A stretch of DNA of 64,000 bases from contig JAJFZO010000034.1 of the NCBI GenBank assembly GCA_021397835.1, positions 374,501 to 438,500 on the forward strand, read 5' to 3'. The DNA is from Moringa oleifera (Eukaryota > Streptophyta > Magnoliopsida > Brassicales > Moringaceae). Below are positions 38,334 through 51,599 of the stretch, one piece after another. Numbering within the stretch: the first letter of the stretch is position 1; each line of letters starts with the position of its first letter. The notes below the pieces were generated by a model that saw only the letters and a list, made by a program, of their open reading frames with translations, searched no databases and was not told where the DNA came from. A program made the position numbers and the translations under genes.

Positions 38334-40404
38334 CAAAGAGAACTCTAAGAAGGAGAGAAAGGGAGAAAGGCAGGAGACAGTGCGGAGATGATCGTAAATG
38401 AGGGTCCTGAATTTTGAAACGATGGGAAAGAGATCAGGGATAATTCGGGTATTACACGAAAAAACGTATGCTTTTATCCTTTTCTGTGATATCTTCGCCC
38501 TTTCTATTATTACATTCCATTTTCCATTCTTTTTTTTTTTTTTTTCCTCTTTGTCGGGTTTAAACCGGCCACGTTATTGTTTCCGGTTCTGAATTTTGAG
38601 TGAACAAACCTTCGGGCAGCGCTGTTTGTCACTTTTCCTTTCTCTTCGGTTTTTTCCCAACAAAAAGAAAACGAAATTAAAATGCTAACGTGCGCTCCCC
38701 ACAGGAAAGTGAAATCAGCGCACGCCCGCCTGGTGAGCGCTACCAATGGTGGGCCCGCTTCAGCGTTGAGATCTACTTGCCTGCACGTTGGCTTGGACTT
38801 CGGTCTTGATTTTCGGAGACTAGGATAGCTTTCGTGGTCTACCATACAACATAGTCGTTCTCACCATGCGATTAATGAAAACAGAAGAATTAATTTGGTG
38901 ATTCAGTGATCAGTTTTTCCCTCCGACGGCCAAAAAATATTATAGGAATTATTAAATGCAATAAGACCTCATTCTATGAACTTAACCATGATTTTAATTT
39001 CAATTGGAATTTCAGACCAAATTGTCTTATAAAACTAAAAATTATTTGAAAGTAAAAATCGAAAGAGTGGAGGTCCTCTACCGTCATTGTCTGTATATGC
39101 ATGTTGATTCCGATACAAACAGTAATGATTGCGGAATCCAAAGAAGGATCGATCAGAAAATTAAAATGGGACCAACCCACGCTAGTTTGGGCCCTCCTAG
39201 TTATGATTTCATTGCACTTTCGCTTTCACTTAAACCCCCTATGCTCAGAAGGCCAGTCGGTCCAATTGAGACAAATGTGATGACTGATAGGAAAATTAAT
39301 TAATTAATTAATGGATAGTTACCATTACACAAGATGATATATATGATGTGATGATTATTACTTGTAATTGGGCAGTGATTCCCTAGCTTAATTCTTAGTT
39401 GAGGTTTAATGGAAGTAGAAACATGGCATTATGTTAGTTTGCTGTCTACTCATTTGATTGTGCTTGCTGTTCTTGTAAGTCAATATTTTCTTGTTTCCTT
39501 TTGGAATGGGATAAGTTGAAGACACTGGATTATAGCTCTCAATGCAATATGATTATGAGTTATTTTATTAATATTTATATGCCTATTATACATTTGTAAT
39601 GTATATTTTCAAATCGTGATAAATTTAATGGAAAATGAATAGCATTTTATAAAGTGAATGCAAATTAAGCAAAATTTTGTATTAAGCTGTTTCTTAATTT
39701 GATCAAATGAAATTTTATATTTAAAAATTTGAAGAAATTTTATAATAATTTTGGAATAATAAGGAAAATAGAAGAAAAGTGAGAGAAAAACATTTTTTAC
39801 TTATTTTATTACAATTTTAATTTAAATTAATCAAATAATATAATAATATTTAAATTTAGGAAATATGATATGAATCTTTTTATATTTATCTTATTTTGTA
39901 ATTAGTAAATTGTAATTCTCAATGAAAGTCAATTAAGTATAGCAAAAATTTAGAATAGTGATATAATATATTCATGTTGAGTTTTTGATATAAAAATTTA
40001 AAAATATTTTTTATAATTTTTAATAATATTTAAAATAAAAATTTATATAAAAAATTAATTACATCTACAGCCTAAATTGACAGTCTGAAGCAATTTTACT
40101 GGTAAGAAGAAGCTTTTGGGACGCTGCATTTGGTTTGATACCTAACAGGCTAATACCAGACAGAGCCAACTGCCCATCTCTGACCTGGCCGTGGGTTTCC
40201 CGCGTCAACAAAATTCTTTTCCTCTTCTCCAACTCCATCTTCTCTCTCTCTCTCTCTCTTCTCCCCATTCCTTGCTTGCATTACTTACCCTACTGTCATA
40301 GACCCAATCAACAAACCCACACCGCTAAAACTCGGTGTTTTGTTTTTCTCTCTCATGCCTACCTTCTCCGTGTTTGTTTCTTCAACGCCACCAGCATCAT
40401 CACC
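38334..40404. other. bidirectional promoter region between ARIA and the malectin-LRR gene
   Basis: The two genes are divergent, with about 2.07 kb between start codons. The first 500 bases beside ARIA are GC-richer, then a very AT-rich stretch (39500-40070) follows. A (TC)n tract at about 40238-40259 precedes the LRR gene and may be leader. No additional gene was recognised. Confidence 0.55.
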
Positions 40405-43400
40405 ATGCCTTCTATCTTCTTCATCCTCTTTTTGTCCCTCCTTTCCGTCTCATTTTCCCAATCCTCTCCTCCCAGAGGTAAAATAGCTTCATCTCCTCTG
40501 TCTGCCATTTTTTGCTTTAATTTTGGACTTCGCTGTTTTTCTATGACAACTTTATAATTTTCAGGCACTCTGATTGATTGTGGGGCCACCGTCCGTTCCG
40601 TGATCGATGGACGGGAATGGCTACCGGACGAAGGCTTCATTTCTGGTGGAACCTCCAAGAACGTTACCACCCCCGTGCTGGTTCCTACCTTATCGACTGT
40701 CCGGTCGTTCCCTCTTCGGGGCCATCTCCGCCATAAGTTCTGCTACGTGGTGCGGGTGTTCCGGAATTCGAAGTACATGATTAGGACCACCTACTTCTAC
40801 GGAGGCGTCAACGGGGTCGCAACGCCGCCGGTGTTCGATCAGATGGTGGATGGGACTCTGTGGAGCATGGTCAACACCACAGAGGATTACGCCAACGGCA
40901 TGTCGACCTACTACGAAGGCGTTTTCGTGGCTAGAGGGAAGACCATGAGCGTCTGTGTCGCGGCGAATACTTACACGGATTCTGACCCGTTTATTTCGTC
41001 TTTGGAGTTCGTGATTTTGGGAGATTCCCTTTACAATTCCACGGATTTTGGAAGATTTGGTCTACATTTGGTTGCTAGGCACAGTTTTGGATACAGTGGA
41101 CCAATGATCCGGTGAGCTCTAAAGGCTACTTTTAGTTTCTTCTTGTGTTGGTCTGAGCTAATTTAAGTTTAACTTTTTAACTTTGTGCTTGTTTATTCCG
41201 AGTATGGGAACCATGGGTGGTTGAAATAGATGAAAGTTGCAGACTCAGGTATTCTTTGCTTGGTATACTGGGCCTAATTTATCATCTAAAGAGGGCTCTT
41301 CTTTATGCGTCTTTTGAGCTTTTTGACTGCAAGAAAACTCCTTTTTGAAATGCTTTTGCTGCCTAAGACCTATTCTACTTCTCAATTCTGTTTCTCGACT
41401 TCTTCAAACTACTGTCAAGGAGACATTTTAATGACATGACTTGGAAGTCACTTAGTTCATTGTGAATACACAGTTATAATAAAGCAATGCAATTTAATTT
41501 GCACCTAAAAGCTTTTTCTATGACAATATTTAATATATTCTGCTGCATTCTCTGTCTCTGATTTTGATTACTTTGAACTTTTGGTGCCATCAGATATCCT
41601 GACGATCTGTTTGACCGCTACTGGGAACCTTATGCGGAAAATAATGCCTCCATACCAAGCAATAGAAATTTATCAGTTTCTGGTTTCTGGAATCTCCCCC
41701 CTTCAAGAGTATTTGATACAGCGCTGAAAGCTGTCCAACTGGAACCCTTGGAGTTGAGATGGCCTCCCGGATCCCTTGTTAACTCATCATACTATATCGC
41801 TTTGTACTTTGCAGATGATCACAATTCATCCGAAGAGGGCTCAAGGGTGCTTAGCATAAGCTTAAATAGTGTAACATATTACAGAAATTTGAATTTGACT
41901 CCAGCAGGTGCTGTTGTCTTTGCAAGCCAGTGGCCTCTTGCTGGTCCTACAAAGATAACTTTGACTCCTGCTACCAGTTCAAATATTGGTCCACTAATCA
42001 ACGCTGGCGAGATTTTTGAGTTGCTGGTTCTTGGGGGAAAAACTCTTACACGAGATGGTATGGTTACTAACTACTAGTTTCTTTATTGAGGCAGTTAGAA
42101 TTGGTTTTATTTCCATGTCAGAAGCCTTCTGCTAGAATAAAGTGCACATTCTTATTACTCCCTTGAAAAATAGACAAAATAGTAGGAACATGTGGACTAT
42201 GAATGGGGAAAAAAGAGACTGAAATTCAGTTAATGATACTACAATTGATAGTTAATGGTTCGGTCATATTCTGCACCACCCTGGATATATGACATAGCTC
42301 TTCCCAACTGTGGCTCTCAAGTCTCATCCAAGTAGTGGGATCACAAACTTGAAATATTCTTGCACATAGCCCGAGTTGGTCGGGTTTCACTTGTTTCTTA
42401 CTTTATCCTTTGAATTTGTTATTCTTTAGGTCTATATCGCTATAACAGGACTTGCTTTTTTTAAAAAAAAAAAAACTTTGTTGCAGTAATAGCTTTGGAA
42501 GCTGTGAAAAGTAACCTACAGAATCCTCCACTTGATTGGAATGGTGATCCTTGTTTGCCTCGAGAGTATTCATGGACTGGAGTTACATGCTCTGAAGGTC
42601 CCCGAATTCGTGTGGTTACTTTGTAAGTTGAGACTAGTTGTGACTTGATTAACTTGTTCTCTGCGAATCATGTTATTCTATTTCCTAACTAGTTTGGCTT
42701 CCATCTTGTTTCCAGGAATTTGACGAGTATGAGCCTTTCAGGTTCATTATCACCCAGTATTGCTAACATGACTGCATTGACTGACATGTAAGTAATGAAA
42801 AATTAAGTTTGTAATTATGGATGAGAAGTTGGGCAATAGGTAATCAATGTTCTTATTTATGTACAGTTGGCTGGGGAACAACAGTTTGTCAGGATCCATA
42901 CCTGATCTCAATTCACTGAAGTTGTTAGCGACACTGTAAGTACAGCACATCAGTTCTCTCTCTTTTTTCTTTTGCCCCTTCTGATAGGACTTTCTAGTTG
43001 TACTAGAAATTAGATACTTGTTTGTATTATTGCCAATACTAGGTAAGAATCAACCTAGTCTGATGTGTCCATGTCCATTGCCTCTTCTATGTTGGGGCAA
43101 CATACACATCTTTAGGAGGTTGCTTTACTGGTCCCTGGGTGTCCAATAGTTTGGAACCAGGGGCTCACCTTTCACGCTGTTGCAGGAAGTTTGGGTTGCC
43201 TTCTTTTAAATTACTATTCTTTTCCTTCTTGAAAGGCATTTGGAAGACAATCAGTTTAGTGGAGAGATTCCCTCATCACTTGGGGACATGCAAAGCTTGC
43301 GCAAGCTGTAAGTCTAACTCCTAAACTACAATATGCACTTTGACCCCCCTTTTAATCATTGTATACAACTTATTGCTTGTTGTTGTCCTTATCATTTGCA

Positions 43401-45631
43401 GTTAATATGGTTAGATTCAAGATTTTTGTTCCATACTATGCTTAGAACTTTTTGGTTCTCTTAATAATCCTAAAAGAATTTTAGGAAGCACTGTAATGAT
43501 GCAAGTGACATACATGCCTAACATGGGTGCTTCACACATTTTGAAGCATCCATTTAGTAGTGTTGGTCTCATCTAATCTTTAGGTGTAACATTGTGAACA
43601 TTTTAATATATAAACACCTGGCATTATATACACCTGGGGAGTGGCAATATAAAGATTTCCATCTTTTATTTTGTTTCACTGTGTTGTTAAACCTTACGAT
43701 GCTGTTATGAGTGTTTGTGCTATAATTAGCTGTTTTCTCTTTGCGGTTAGTCCTTGAAACAGAAGTTCCTTATAGAAAATGTATGTGCTTTTTGGTCATC
43801 TCTCTAGGTGGTGGGTTGCCATGGACTTACATAGGTTTGAAACAGAGAAGATTTATCAATCCAGATGATGCTTGAGTTAACCTATGCGCTTCTAATGAAC
43901 TTGTCTGGTCATTTGCCATTACTAACCAATTTTACTGGGGAAAGTTCCTATGATCATGTTCTTTTCTCTTTCGTCCATGGTCCAAAATTTATTTTCCTAT
44001 AAAACTTTACTGAGATTGGTAAGGTGAAAGTGCTGAGAATGATACTTCTTGGGTGTAAGAGCAGTGAGGTGTCACACATTTTGATGGATGCTTGACAAAA
44101 ATGCATATATGGCTCTTGCCACTGCATCCCTTAAACCTGCCTAATGGGATGTCTTTGCCATATATTCAGCAGCTGGTTGCAAAGGCTGATAAGTAGTGGA
44201 GGTTACTCCCTCTTGTATTGAGCAATATATTTGAACTTTTCCATTCTGTATCTTGGAGATATCCTTTCATCTCAATCATGGCATCTCCAATCAAGTGGCA
44301 TTTGTTTGTTGCATTCTCTGTCATTTCCTCAATCAAATAGTTTGATTTTAGTCTTGTTGACGAATATCCAGATAATAAGGTTCCCACTTCAAGTGAAGGA
44401 GCATACATATCGTATAAGAATCTTAGATACACAGTTTTGGTAGAATGATGTCTTAAACCCCATTTTTTGATAGGCTGATTTTCCCCCCCTTTTTGTAAGA
44501 TTGTGAAATTGAACCTTTCAATGATTCTATGCTGACTGACCACTGCAGAGTTTGTAACCAGAGAAAAATTCAGCATCTGTTTTAGCAAATTATTCATGTT
44601 TTCCGAGACATACAATCTTAACTTGTTGCTATTAATTGCTCTAAATCTCAGAAGATCTTAGATATTTCTTTTCGTCTTTTCCTCTGTGGGAGTTGGGAGA
44701 AGAAAAGAGGGGGGAGGAGAATATGCTAGTGAGCCCAGAAGTAATGTTGGTGTCCATATTGGTTTATAAATCCATTGATTGCTTGCTGTCTTTCATTCAA
44801 TTTCAGCCCCTCATGTTGCATCAATTAACTTTGGACTAACAAGATTTTTCATGTATACGTGAATAACATATGATTAAGGACAGACCTGATTGGGTAAATA
44901 TCTTACTATATTGAAGTCTCTTCAGTTACTTCCCATAGAGTTCATGTCTGTCCAACTTTACTGTCTTGTACTTGATGTATGGCAGATGGTTTCTCAGCTG
45001 TTTCTGAATGATACTGATCTCAACTAAAAGCTGTGCTTCTTAATGGAGCCATAAGTTACAGCAGGATTGCCACGTTTTTTTTCTTAATTGTTGATAAAAA
45101 TTCTCTGTTAGATATATATTTTATTGCTCTTATATCTTCCATCTCAAGTTTTGATTTTAAATTCTGCATTGGATTTTGTTCATTTTCTGACTGTAAGTCA
45201 GTTAAGTTTAAATTAGCTCTTTAATGCTGTCATATGACCTTTATCTTTACAATTTTGTCTTCGGGTCTATTCTTATGCCTTATGACAAACAATCTCATTT
45301 GAGTTGAAGATTTAAATCGTCTAGAACAAATCTAATTATTTATTTCTGCAGACAGTAGCATTAAATGGCGGCAAAGTGAAGTTTATTTGAAGTGTGGGAA
45401 GTTGTTTTGGTTGTTGACAATTTCATTTATTATTCCAGATTCTTGCAAAATAATAATCTGACTGGTCAAATTCCAAATAGCCTTATTGGAAAACCTGGGC
45501 TGGAAGTTAGGTAAGCAAGAATCTGTATGAGTCATATTATGTAGATCTAATTGCCAGTTCAAGCTAATTGTTTTATTTTGAATGTTAGGACTTCTGGGAA
45601 TCCTTTTTTGTCATCACCACCACCTTCCTGA
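40405..45631 (+). CDS. secreted malectin-like and LRR protein without kinase
   Basis: Resembles the extracellular part of malectin-like LRR receptor kinases, but ends after the repeats. Similar Arabidopsis proteins (for example At3g05990, from memory) are annotated as di-glucose-binding LRR proteins. Nine exons give 515 aa: 40405-40477, 40565-41111, 41594-42057, 42487-42622, 42716-42787, 42867-42935, 43236-43307, 45439-45510, 45589-45631. Residues 1-19 form a signal peptide (hydrophobic FFILFLSLLSVSF). The malectin-like domain (about 25-355) begins GTLIDCGATVRS and contains WLPDEGF and YCYVVRVFR-type segments. An LRR-capping segment (DWNGDPCLPREYSWTGVTC) is followed by about four LRRs encoded by 69-72 nt exons in the same phase, the typical plant LRR arrangement. 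No transmembrane helix, GPI signal or kinase is visible, so an apoplastic ligand-binding or co-receptor role is inferred. The seventh intron is 2.1 kb. Confidence 0.92.
43308..45438 (+). other. long intron of the malectin-LRR gene
   Basis: This 2,131-bp intron separates two 72-nt LRR exons and is much longer than the others in the gene. It holds an unrecognised antisense open frame of 149 codons (44166-44615), but no transposon terminus or domain was seen. Confidence 0.7.
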
Positions 45632-46629
45632 GCAAGCACCTCATTTATCAACAAGCATTGTCGACAATTTCTTTACTCCGCATTAATCCCACAACAGCTT
45701 AGTATACTACCTTTGAAGATTTTTTCTGGCACATGATATTCTTGCTTCTTTTACCAAATACCGAAATCATTGTTAGTATCTCTGATTATCTACTCTCAAA
45801 TTGTATGTGAACATTTTTCATGTATAGTCATTCTTTTTGTGCTCCTTTCTTGTTACTTCTCTCGAATTATGAATACAATTTGTTTAATTTGGTTTGTCAT
45901 GGCTTCACTCCCTGTATCTGTGTGTAGCAAATAGAATATGGTTGTTCATAAAGCTTCTTATGCTTTTGGTAGTTTTCATCCAAATTTGTTTCTCTTTGAG
46001 TCATTGTTGATTTCCAATTCACCATAGCGTTCCGTTTCCTCTTAGAATTTTATTTTATACTAACAGAAGTATGAAACCGAGTATTCAAACTTACCCTTGA
46101 TTTTCATTTCTGCATATCGGTTTGTAAAACGGTCTTAACAATTGAGTTCTTGATTTTTACTGAGCAGAGCCTTTGAATGCACAGAAATGTTTCACATTTT
46201 TTTGGTTCACCTTTTGAAAAGGACTCCTTATCTTTTATGCAACAGTTCAATACTCATTAATGGTAAGACCATTTATCAGATTCTTTTGGCAGATCCTCCA
46301 ATGTAGGACCCCCTCATTCACAGAGCCCTGCATCCTGCATGTGCCGTCACTGCACATTTACTAGTTCCTATCCACGAGAGCCACAGCTATGTACTTTGGG
46401 TCTATAGACAAGAAGAAATTCAATTATTTTGTTAATCTCATCCAAACTAATGAAAAACAGGTCAGCAATTTACATTGTAATACATCAGATCCAAACATAA
46501 TCAACAAATCTAAACAAAAAAACAGATAAAATTTACGCTTCCAAAAGTAAAGTAAAAAACAAATGAACATATGGGAGAATCCTACAGATCAGATCAAACT
46601 CAGCTTAGCTGCACACTTCCTCTCTGGTT
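45632..46629. other. convergent spacer between LRR gene and uncharacterised gene
   Basis: Contains the two 3' UTRs. Nothing else is recognisable. Confidence 0.6.
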
Positions 46630-47352
46630 TCACCTCTCTAATCTTCCTTTCTTGAGAGAAAACAGAGGTGGCAAGGCAGTGTTCTTCATTTGTGTGCATA
46701 TGGGCACGTTTATCATCGGCCTGATTCTAATACTGGCCGATCTTGTCCTCTCCAAACCTTTCTTTATCCTCTTCACATGCTTCTCTTTATTCCCAGAACT
46801 ATCCTTGCCTTCTTCCGCGTTAACCGCATCAGCCAGCGAGCTAGAAGAAGAGGAAGTGGAAGAAGAAGAAGAAGACGGCGACAAGGAAGAGGCTCTTTGT
46901 TTCTTTAACCTCAGTAACTCTTTCCATAAAACGGTACACTTGGGTGGCCTTGGAGATGGATCATCGTCAACGAACCAACTCACCCTGCTCTCTTCCTTGT
47001 TAATCTCTTCCTGCTCTTCTTCTTCTTCGGCATCTTTGGTCTTAAGACTGAGCTTGCCGAGCTTCTCAGAATACTGCTTTTGCCAAAAGGGAAGGAGCTT
47101 TCCCTCGAAGAAAAGCTCATCAGCGGTCAACATGGTATGGCTTCCCAAATTACCAGAGAGAAACTCAAATTCAGGATTTCTCGCTTTCTGGTCTCGCTCC
47201 TTGGTCTCTTGATCTTTCTCATCTTGAAGAGAATGTGGACTAATCGTGATGAAGTTGTTATCGTCCAGGAACTCAGCCGAGAAAGAAATTCGAGGACTGG
47301 CAGGCGGCTCAACGGACTTAGAGATCGCTTGAACAGTTTCCAAGGAAACCAT
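46630..47352 (-). CDS. uncharacterised plant protein with BKI1/MAKR-like N-terminal motif
   Basis: No function is known to me; from memory it matches the At3g05980/At5g19340 family of hypothetical proteins. A single exon gives 240 aa. Visible parts: MVSLETVQAI at the N terminus, ISFSAEF then FITISPHS (residues 22-41), FEFLSGN (62-68), TADELFFEGKLLPFW (76-90), an acidic run (109-121), WKELLRLKKQR (143-153), a Ser-rich tract (154-172), and a basic C-terminal 50 residues. The FEF and ADELFxxGxLLP segments also occur in the MAKR protein encoded at 55211-56284. The frame extends to an upstream ATG at 47451, but a TATA box ends only 4 nt before it, so transcription should start downstream of that ATG and the second one, 47352, is favoured. 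Ser-rich and basic segments suggest phosphorylation and membrane or nucleic-acid contact; this is inference. Confidence 0.82.
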   Translation of the reverse strand: MVSLETVQAISKSVEPPASPRISFSAEFLDDNNFITISPHSLQDEKDQETKERDQKARNPEFEFLSGNLGSHTMLTADELFFEGKLLPFWQKQYSEKLGKLSLKTKDAEEEEEQEEINKEESRVSWFVDDDPSPRPPKCTVLWKELLRLKKQRASSLSPSSSSSSTSSSSSSLADAVNAEEGKDSSGNKEKHVKRIKKGLERTRSASIRIRPMINVPICTQMKNTALPPLFSLKKGRLER

Positions 47353-47454
47353 TTTCTCTCCCGATTCAAAGAGGAAAAGAGTTTGCAGAGTTAGCCAAAG
47401 AAGAGCACTTAAACTGACTGTGTGCGCGCGTCTGTGGCCAAAAGAGTGCATGAG

Positions 47455-47463
47455 CTTATAAAG
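47455..47463 (-). promoter_or_regulatory. TATA box of the uncharacterised gene
   Basis: The minus strand reads CTTTATAAG. A start 25-35 nt downstream would fall at about 47420-47430, giving a leader of about 70-80 nt to ATG 47352 and excluding the ATG at 47451. Confidence 0.65.
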
Positions 47464-50400
47464 AGAAACGAGAAAGCTCCATGGGTCTAATGGCTGTGTT
47501 TGTTATTGTTAAGTAAAATGGTTTGGCCGGTGAGATTATAATAAAGTAAGCGGTCTGGTGAAGCCGAAACAAGCGAGCTAAGTAGGTGCTTAGAATAGTA
47601 GAAACAGCACATGGACACCTTAGGAATAAACTAGCAAACAAAATCCCTTTAATCATTTTCACCATTCAAAAGCAAAACCCTTTTGTTTCAATCCACACAA
47701 CTTCTCTTCTCTTCTTCTAAATCCCAAGAAATTACCCAAAAGAGAGATTCAGAAGAGACTAAACGACTTAGTTTCCGTGATCTTCTTGGTTTCTCCTTCC
47801 TACCCGAGACACTCTAAATCAAAAATTAAGATTTTTTCATTTAGATAATATTAAAATTTTTTAAAAATATATAACATATAATAATTTAATAAAATTATTT
47901 TTTAATATTATAAATTATAAAAATACTCTTTAAATATTTTATGAAAAAAAATTAATCCCTAAATAAAATCTATTCAAACAATATTTTGCTAACAAAAATC
48001 TCCCTAAGCTTTCCATTTTCTCTAGACTTTATCAGTAACTAAGTATGACTTTTGGAGGAATCATCATGTCTTATCAAATATGGTTTTTGTTGATATTTTA
48101 AGAGATAATGATATCAATAATTTATTATGTTAATAATAAAAATAAATAAGGTAAATATTAAGTATTTAATTTATTGAATTATTATATATTAAGATTTTTA
48201 AAAATAATTAATAAAACTTAAATGATTCTAAAATCCTAATTTTTTAACAAATGGGTAATTTTATTTGCAGATTATTAATATTAAGAATATTATTATCAAT
48301 TAGAGTCAGTCAAGAGAGATAAGAAGCTTTGACTCCCATTGTTTGGCTTTAGCAGCGCATGTGGTCACATGACAGCAATTTGTAGCCATGTGATAACTGA
48401 ATCATAGATACATCAAATATGTTTTCTTTCCCAAACTACCCTTTGAAGAGCTTGTTCTCATATAGGTATATCTGTTGTTTTTCCAGGATCAGTAGGGCAT
48501 TTTGGTCATCGGATAATGGATCGAAGTGGTAGTTATCGTGTTTGATTTTTAAAAAAGCTTCAATTAAGATTTGGACATCGTTAATTAAAATCTGGACAGC
48601 TAATAAACACAGTGGTAAATCTTTTGAGCATTTTATAATTTAGGGTTTTAATTTCACGTTACATTGGCACATTATTATCGGGGTTAATTAATTGCTTAAT
48701 TATGTGGTCCTTTTGTTCTGATAATTGAAAGGAAAGACAATAATTTTTAAAGCCTTTAATATTGTTACTAAACATGTGGTACACAGCCCAAATCATCTAT
48801 AATGATCTCATCCTTTCACTCTCTTTTTGTTTGTTATCAGTTTTAAAAAATATTGTAGGACAAAAAAGTCCCTTGTATATTTTTCCTCTTTGAATTAAAT
48901 CAATGTAATTTTTGTTTGTTTAAATTTTTTTATTTATCTATTTTTTAAATGTTAATTATTTAATTGATATAAAAGATCGGAATGTTCAAACCCACTTTGA
49001 AAAAAACAAAACTTTTTGCATTATATCTACAATTTTCTCTACCCAAAAAAATAAAGATTTTTTAAAAATATCAAACAATGGATCATACTTAATTTAGACA
49101 TCATTTATCGAAAGATCTAAGTATTTCCTTAAAAAAAAATAGTTTCTTGGATGAAGAAATCTTTTTTCTTAGAAAATTCATATTTTTCTGACAAATAAAA
49201 ATAGTTATTTTCTATGTAAAGATCTTTCTTAAGAAAATAATTTTTTTAACAAGATAATTTTGAAAAAATGAAAAAAAAAAAAAACTTTGTGGTTATAAAA
49301 CTCATATCATTAAACCTTTATTGTGGACAGCAAATATAAAATTTTGTTGGGAGAGTGAGCATCCATTAATTGGGCCACTTGATCTGGAATTGGATTTGGG
49401 TAAAGTGATGTGTTCTTCTTTTTGGGATATGAAATTGACCCTTGAAAGACTCAAGGCAAAGGCGAATGCCAAATGGCAATATTGGGGAACAAGACAAATT
49501 GGACCAATACCCTTTTGTATCAAACCAAAAGAGGGCTGAGTGATGTTACCTAAACCTGTTAGCATCACACCCCCCTACATGCTCTTTAATTTTTCAACTA
49601 TTTTGCATGGGATAGGGATAAGGGAGGCCCCCCTCTCCCTCTATGTTGACTGTGGCCTAACTTTGATAGCAATCTAGCATGTTTAATAAATGGAAAGCTG
49701 CGTAGGTGACTGCAACTATAAGCAACTCATCAATTCTGCCATCAGTATTAACACTTAGAAGCTTCTTTCCTGAAGACAAATCAGTACTTGAGGCACCGAG
49801 TAAAGAGTAAGAGAAGCAAAAATATGACTATTTAGAGTTAATTATTATGTATATTTTACATATCATTTGAAATTTTGTGTTTTATATAAAGCGGAAACTT
49901 CAAATAATGTACCTATATGCCAAAAAAAAAAAAACTCCAATATTGAAATTAGTCTTGATTTCGAATCAGTTATTAGAAAAATAAAGAGATATCTAATTAA
50001 GTTTTTATAGATAATTAAGGAGCATATATTTGCAGGTATGGATTGAGAGTCCTCACTTGTTGTCCGTAGCAATTTCGATACATAGCATTTTAATTTGATG
50101 AGATTGAAATGATTAAAGAGTTTTGCTTTGAGAGTTCTGTTACTTTCTTAGGTCGAGCTAGAATAGTGAATGTGGCCGCTTGATAATCTCAATTTAATGT
50201 GATGGTGTATATATATTGAGACAATATTTTTTAAAAAATGAAGATTTTTTTGTTGATTTAAGTTGGTGTTGAATTTTTTAAAATAATATAAAAAATATTT
50301 TTAGAATTTATTATATTTAAATGATAAAAATATAAATAAACAAATTTATAATAATTGATTCCGATGAATTGACGGATATTAACACTCTTTAAAAATTCAA

Positions 50401-51599
50401 TACAGTTTAAATTAATAAAATATTTCGATTTTTTTTTTACAATTAACAGTCTATTAAAGTTTTAAATAGAGAGAAATTAAAAACAAATATATATGTATAT
50501 AAGGTTTAAATTGCTGATAAATATTTATGATATCAAAACATTATTAATTATAATTATATCGTATGGTTTTATCTTATTAAGATCATATTGAGGTCATAGT
50601 TGATTTTTTTAAAAAAAAATATTATAATATTAAAAAATAAATTTATAGTGTATAGAATTAATAAGTTCATACCTAAAATAAAATTGAGAACGAAGTCTAA
50701 CATATAACAATGATAATGATATGATTGTCTTGATTCATGTCTATGGTATTAATAAATCAAATAAATTGTTTTATTATAAAGTCTTCTTTAAAAAATAAAT
50801 GGTATATAAATATAAATGAATTAATCAGAAACCATTAATTAGAGCCAGAAAAAGCTTCTGCAAGTTCTGTTTAAATTTAATGATTGCGACTGTACATATA
50901 ATCTCAACAGAAACATTACATTAATTAAAAGCAGTCATAAATTAACAATATGGACAGAATACCTTTGCATATATTGAAGTGCCCTAGCTAATTGATATTT
51001 TTGAACCGACCTGATTGACATAATAATCAAAATTTTAAGAGCAAATTAAGTAAGTTGTGGAGCATATGGGGAGAGGAAGCACATATGTGAGCTAAGGAGT
51101 TGAACCAAGCAAGCAGGCACAATTTGGGCACGAAGGGACAAGCAGATGCAATTACCAGAAAAGCTAAGGCATGTATAAAGATCAAAAAGGGACAATACCA
51201 TGCTCTTGTCGATTTGTCCTTATTAAATTTGATTATTCGAAGACATATGAGAGAGCAGTTCCCACTAATTGGTGGTATGATCACAAACTTTTAAGGTACT
51301 ATGTATTGGTTTCCATGGCATTAATTGCCCTTAGATTTCATGGGTATGGGTATAGTAGGATAATTAAATATTTATCGATTTTATGCTTTTTGTGTTAATT
51401 TTATTGAATTATCTGTGTTATATATCATTAAATATTCGTTTTAGTTATTAATTTTAATAAATTATCATGTATTATGATTTTAAAAAAAATCAATACAATC
51501 TAGATCAATAAAAAAAACTTGTTGCGAAAGTGAAAATAACTGGGATTGTAAGGAGTGAGTGAAAGCAACAGTGGAAGAAAAGCATGCAATGTAAATTCT

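Noticed and set aside
39298..39312. TAATTAATTAATTAA palindrome
   Set aside because: A simple TAAT-unit microsatellite, with no evidence for a specific site.
46571..47212. 213-codon plus-strand frame over the uncharacterised gene
   Set aside because: It is an antisense shadow made of low-complexity complements of the acidic and Ser-rich tracts. The minus frame has family motifs and a TATA box.
49302..49568. Overlapping frames on both strands
   Set aside because: No recognisable domain, no promoter and an AT-rich setting. Could be a transposon relic, but nothing supports a gene.
51027..51294. Overlapping 85- and 64-codon frames
   Set aside because: Neither product resembles a known family and no splice or promoter context is visible.
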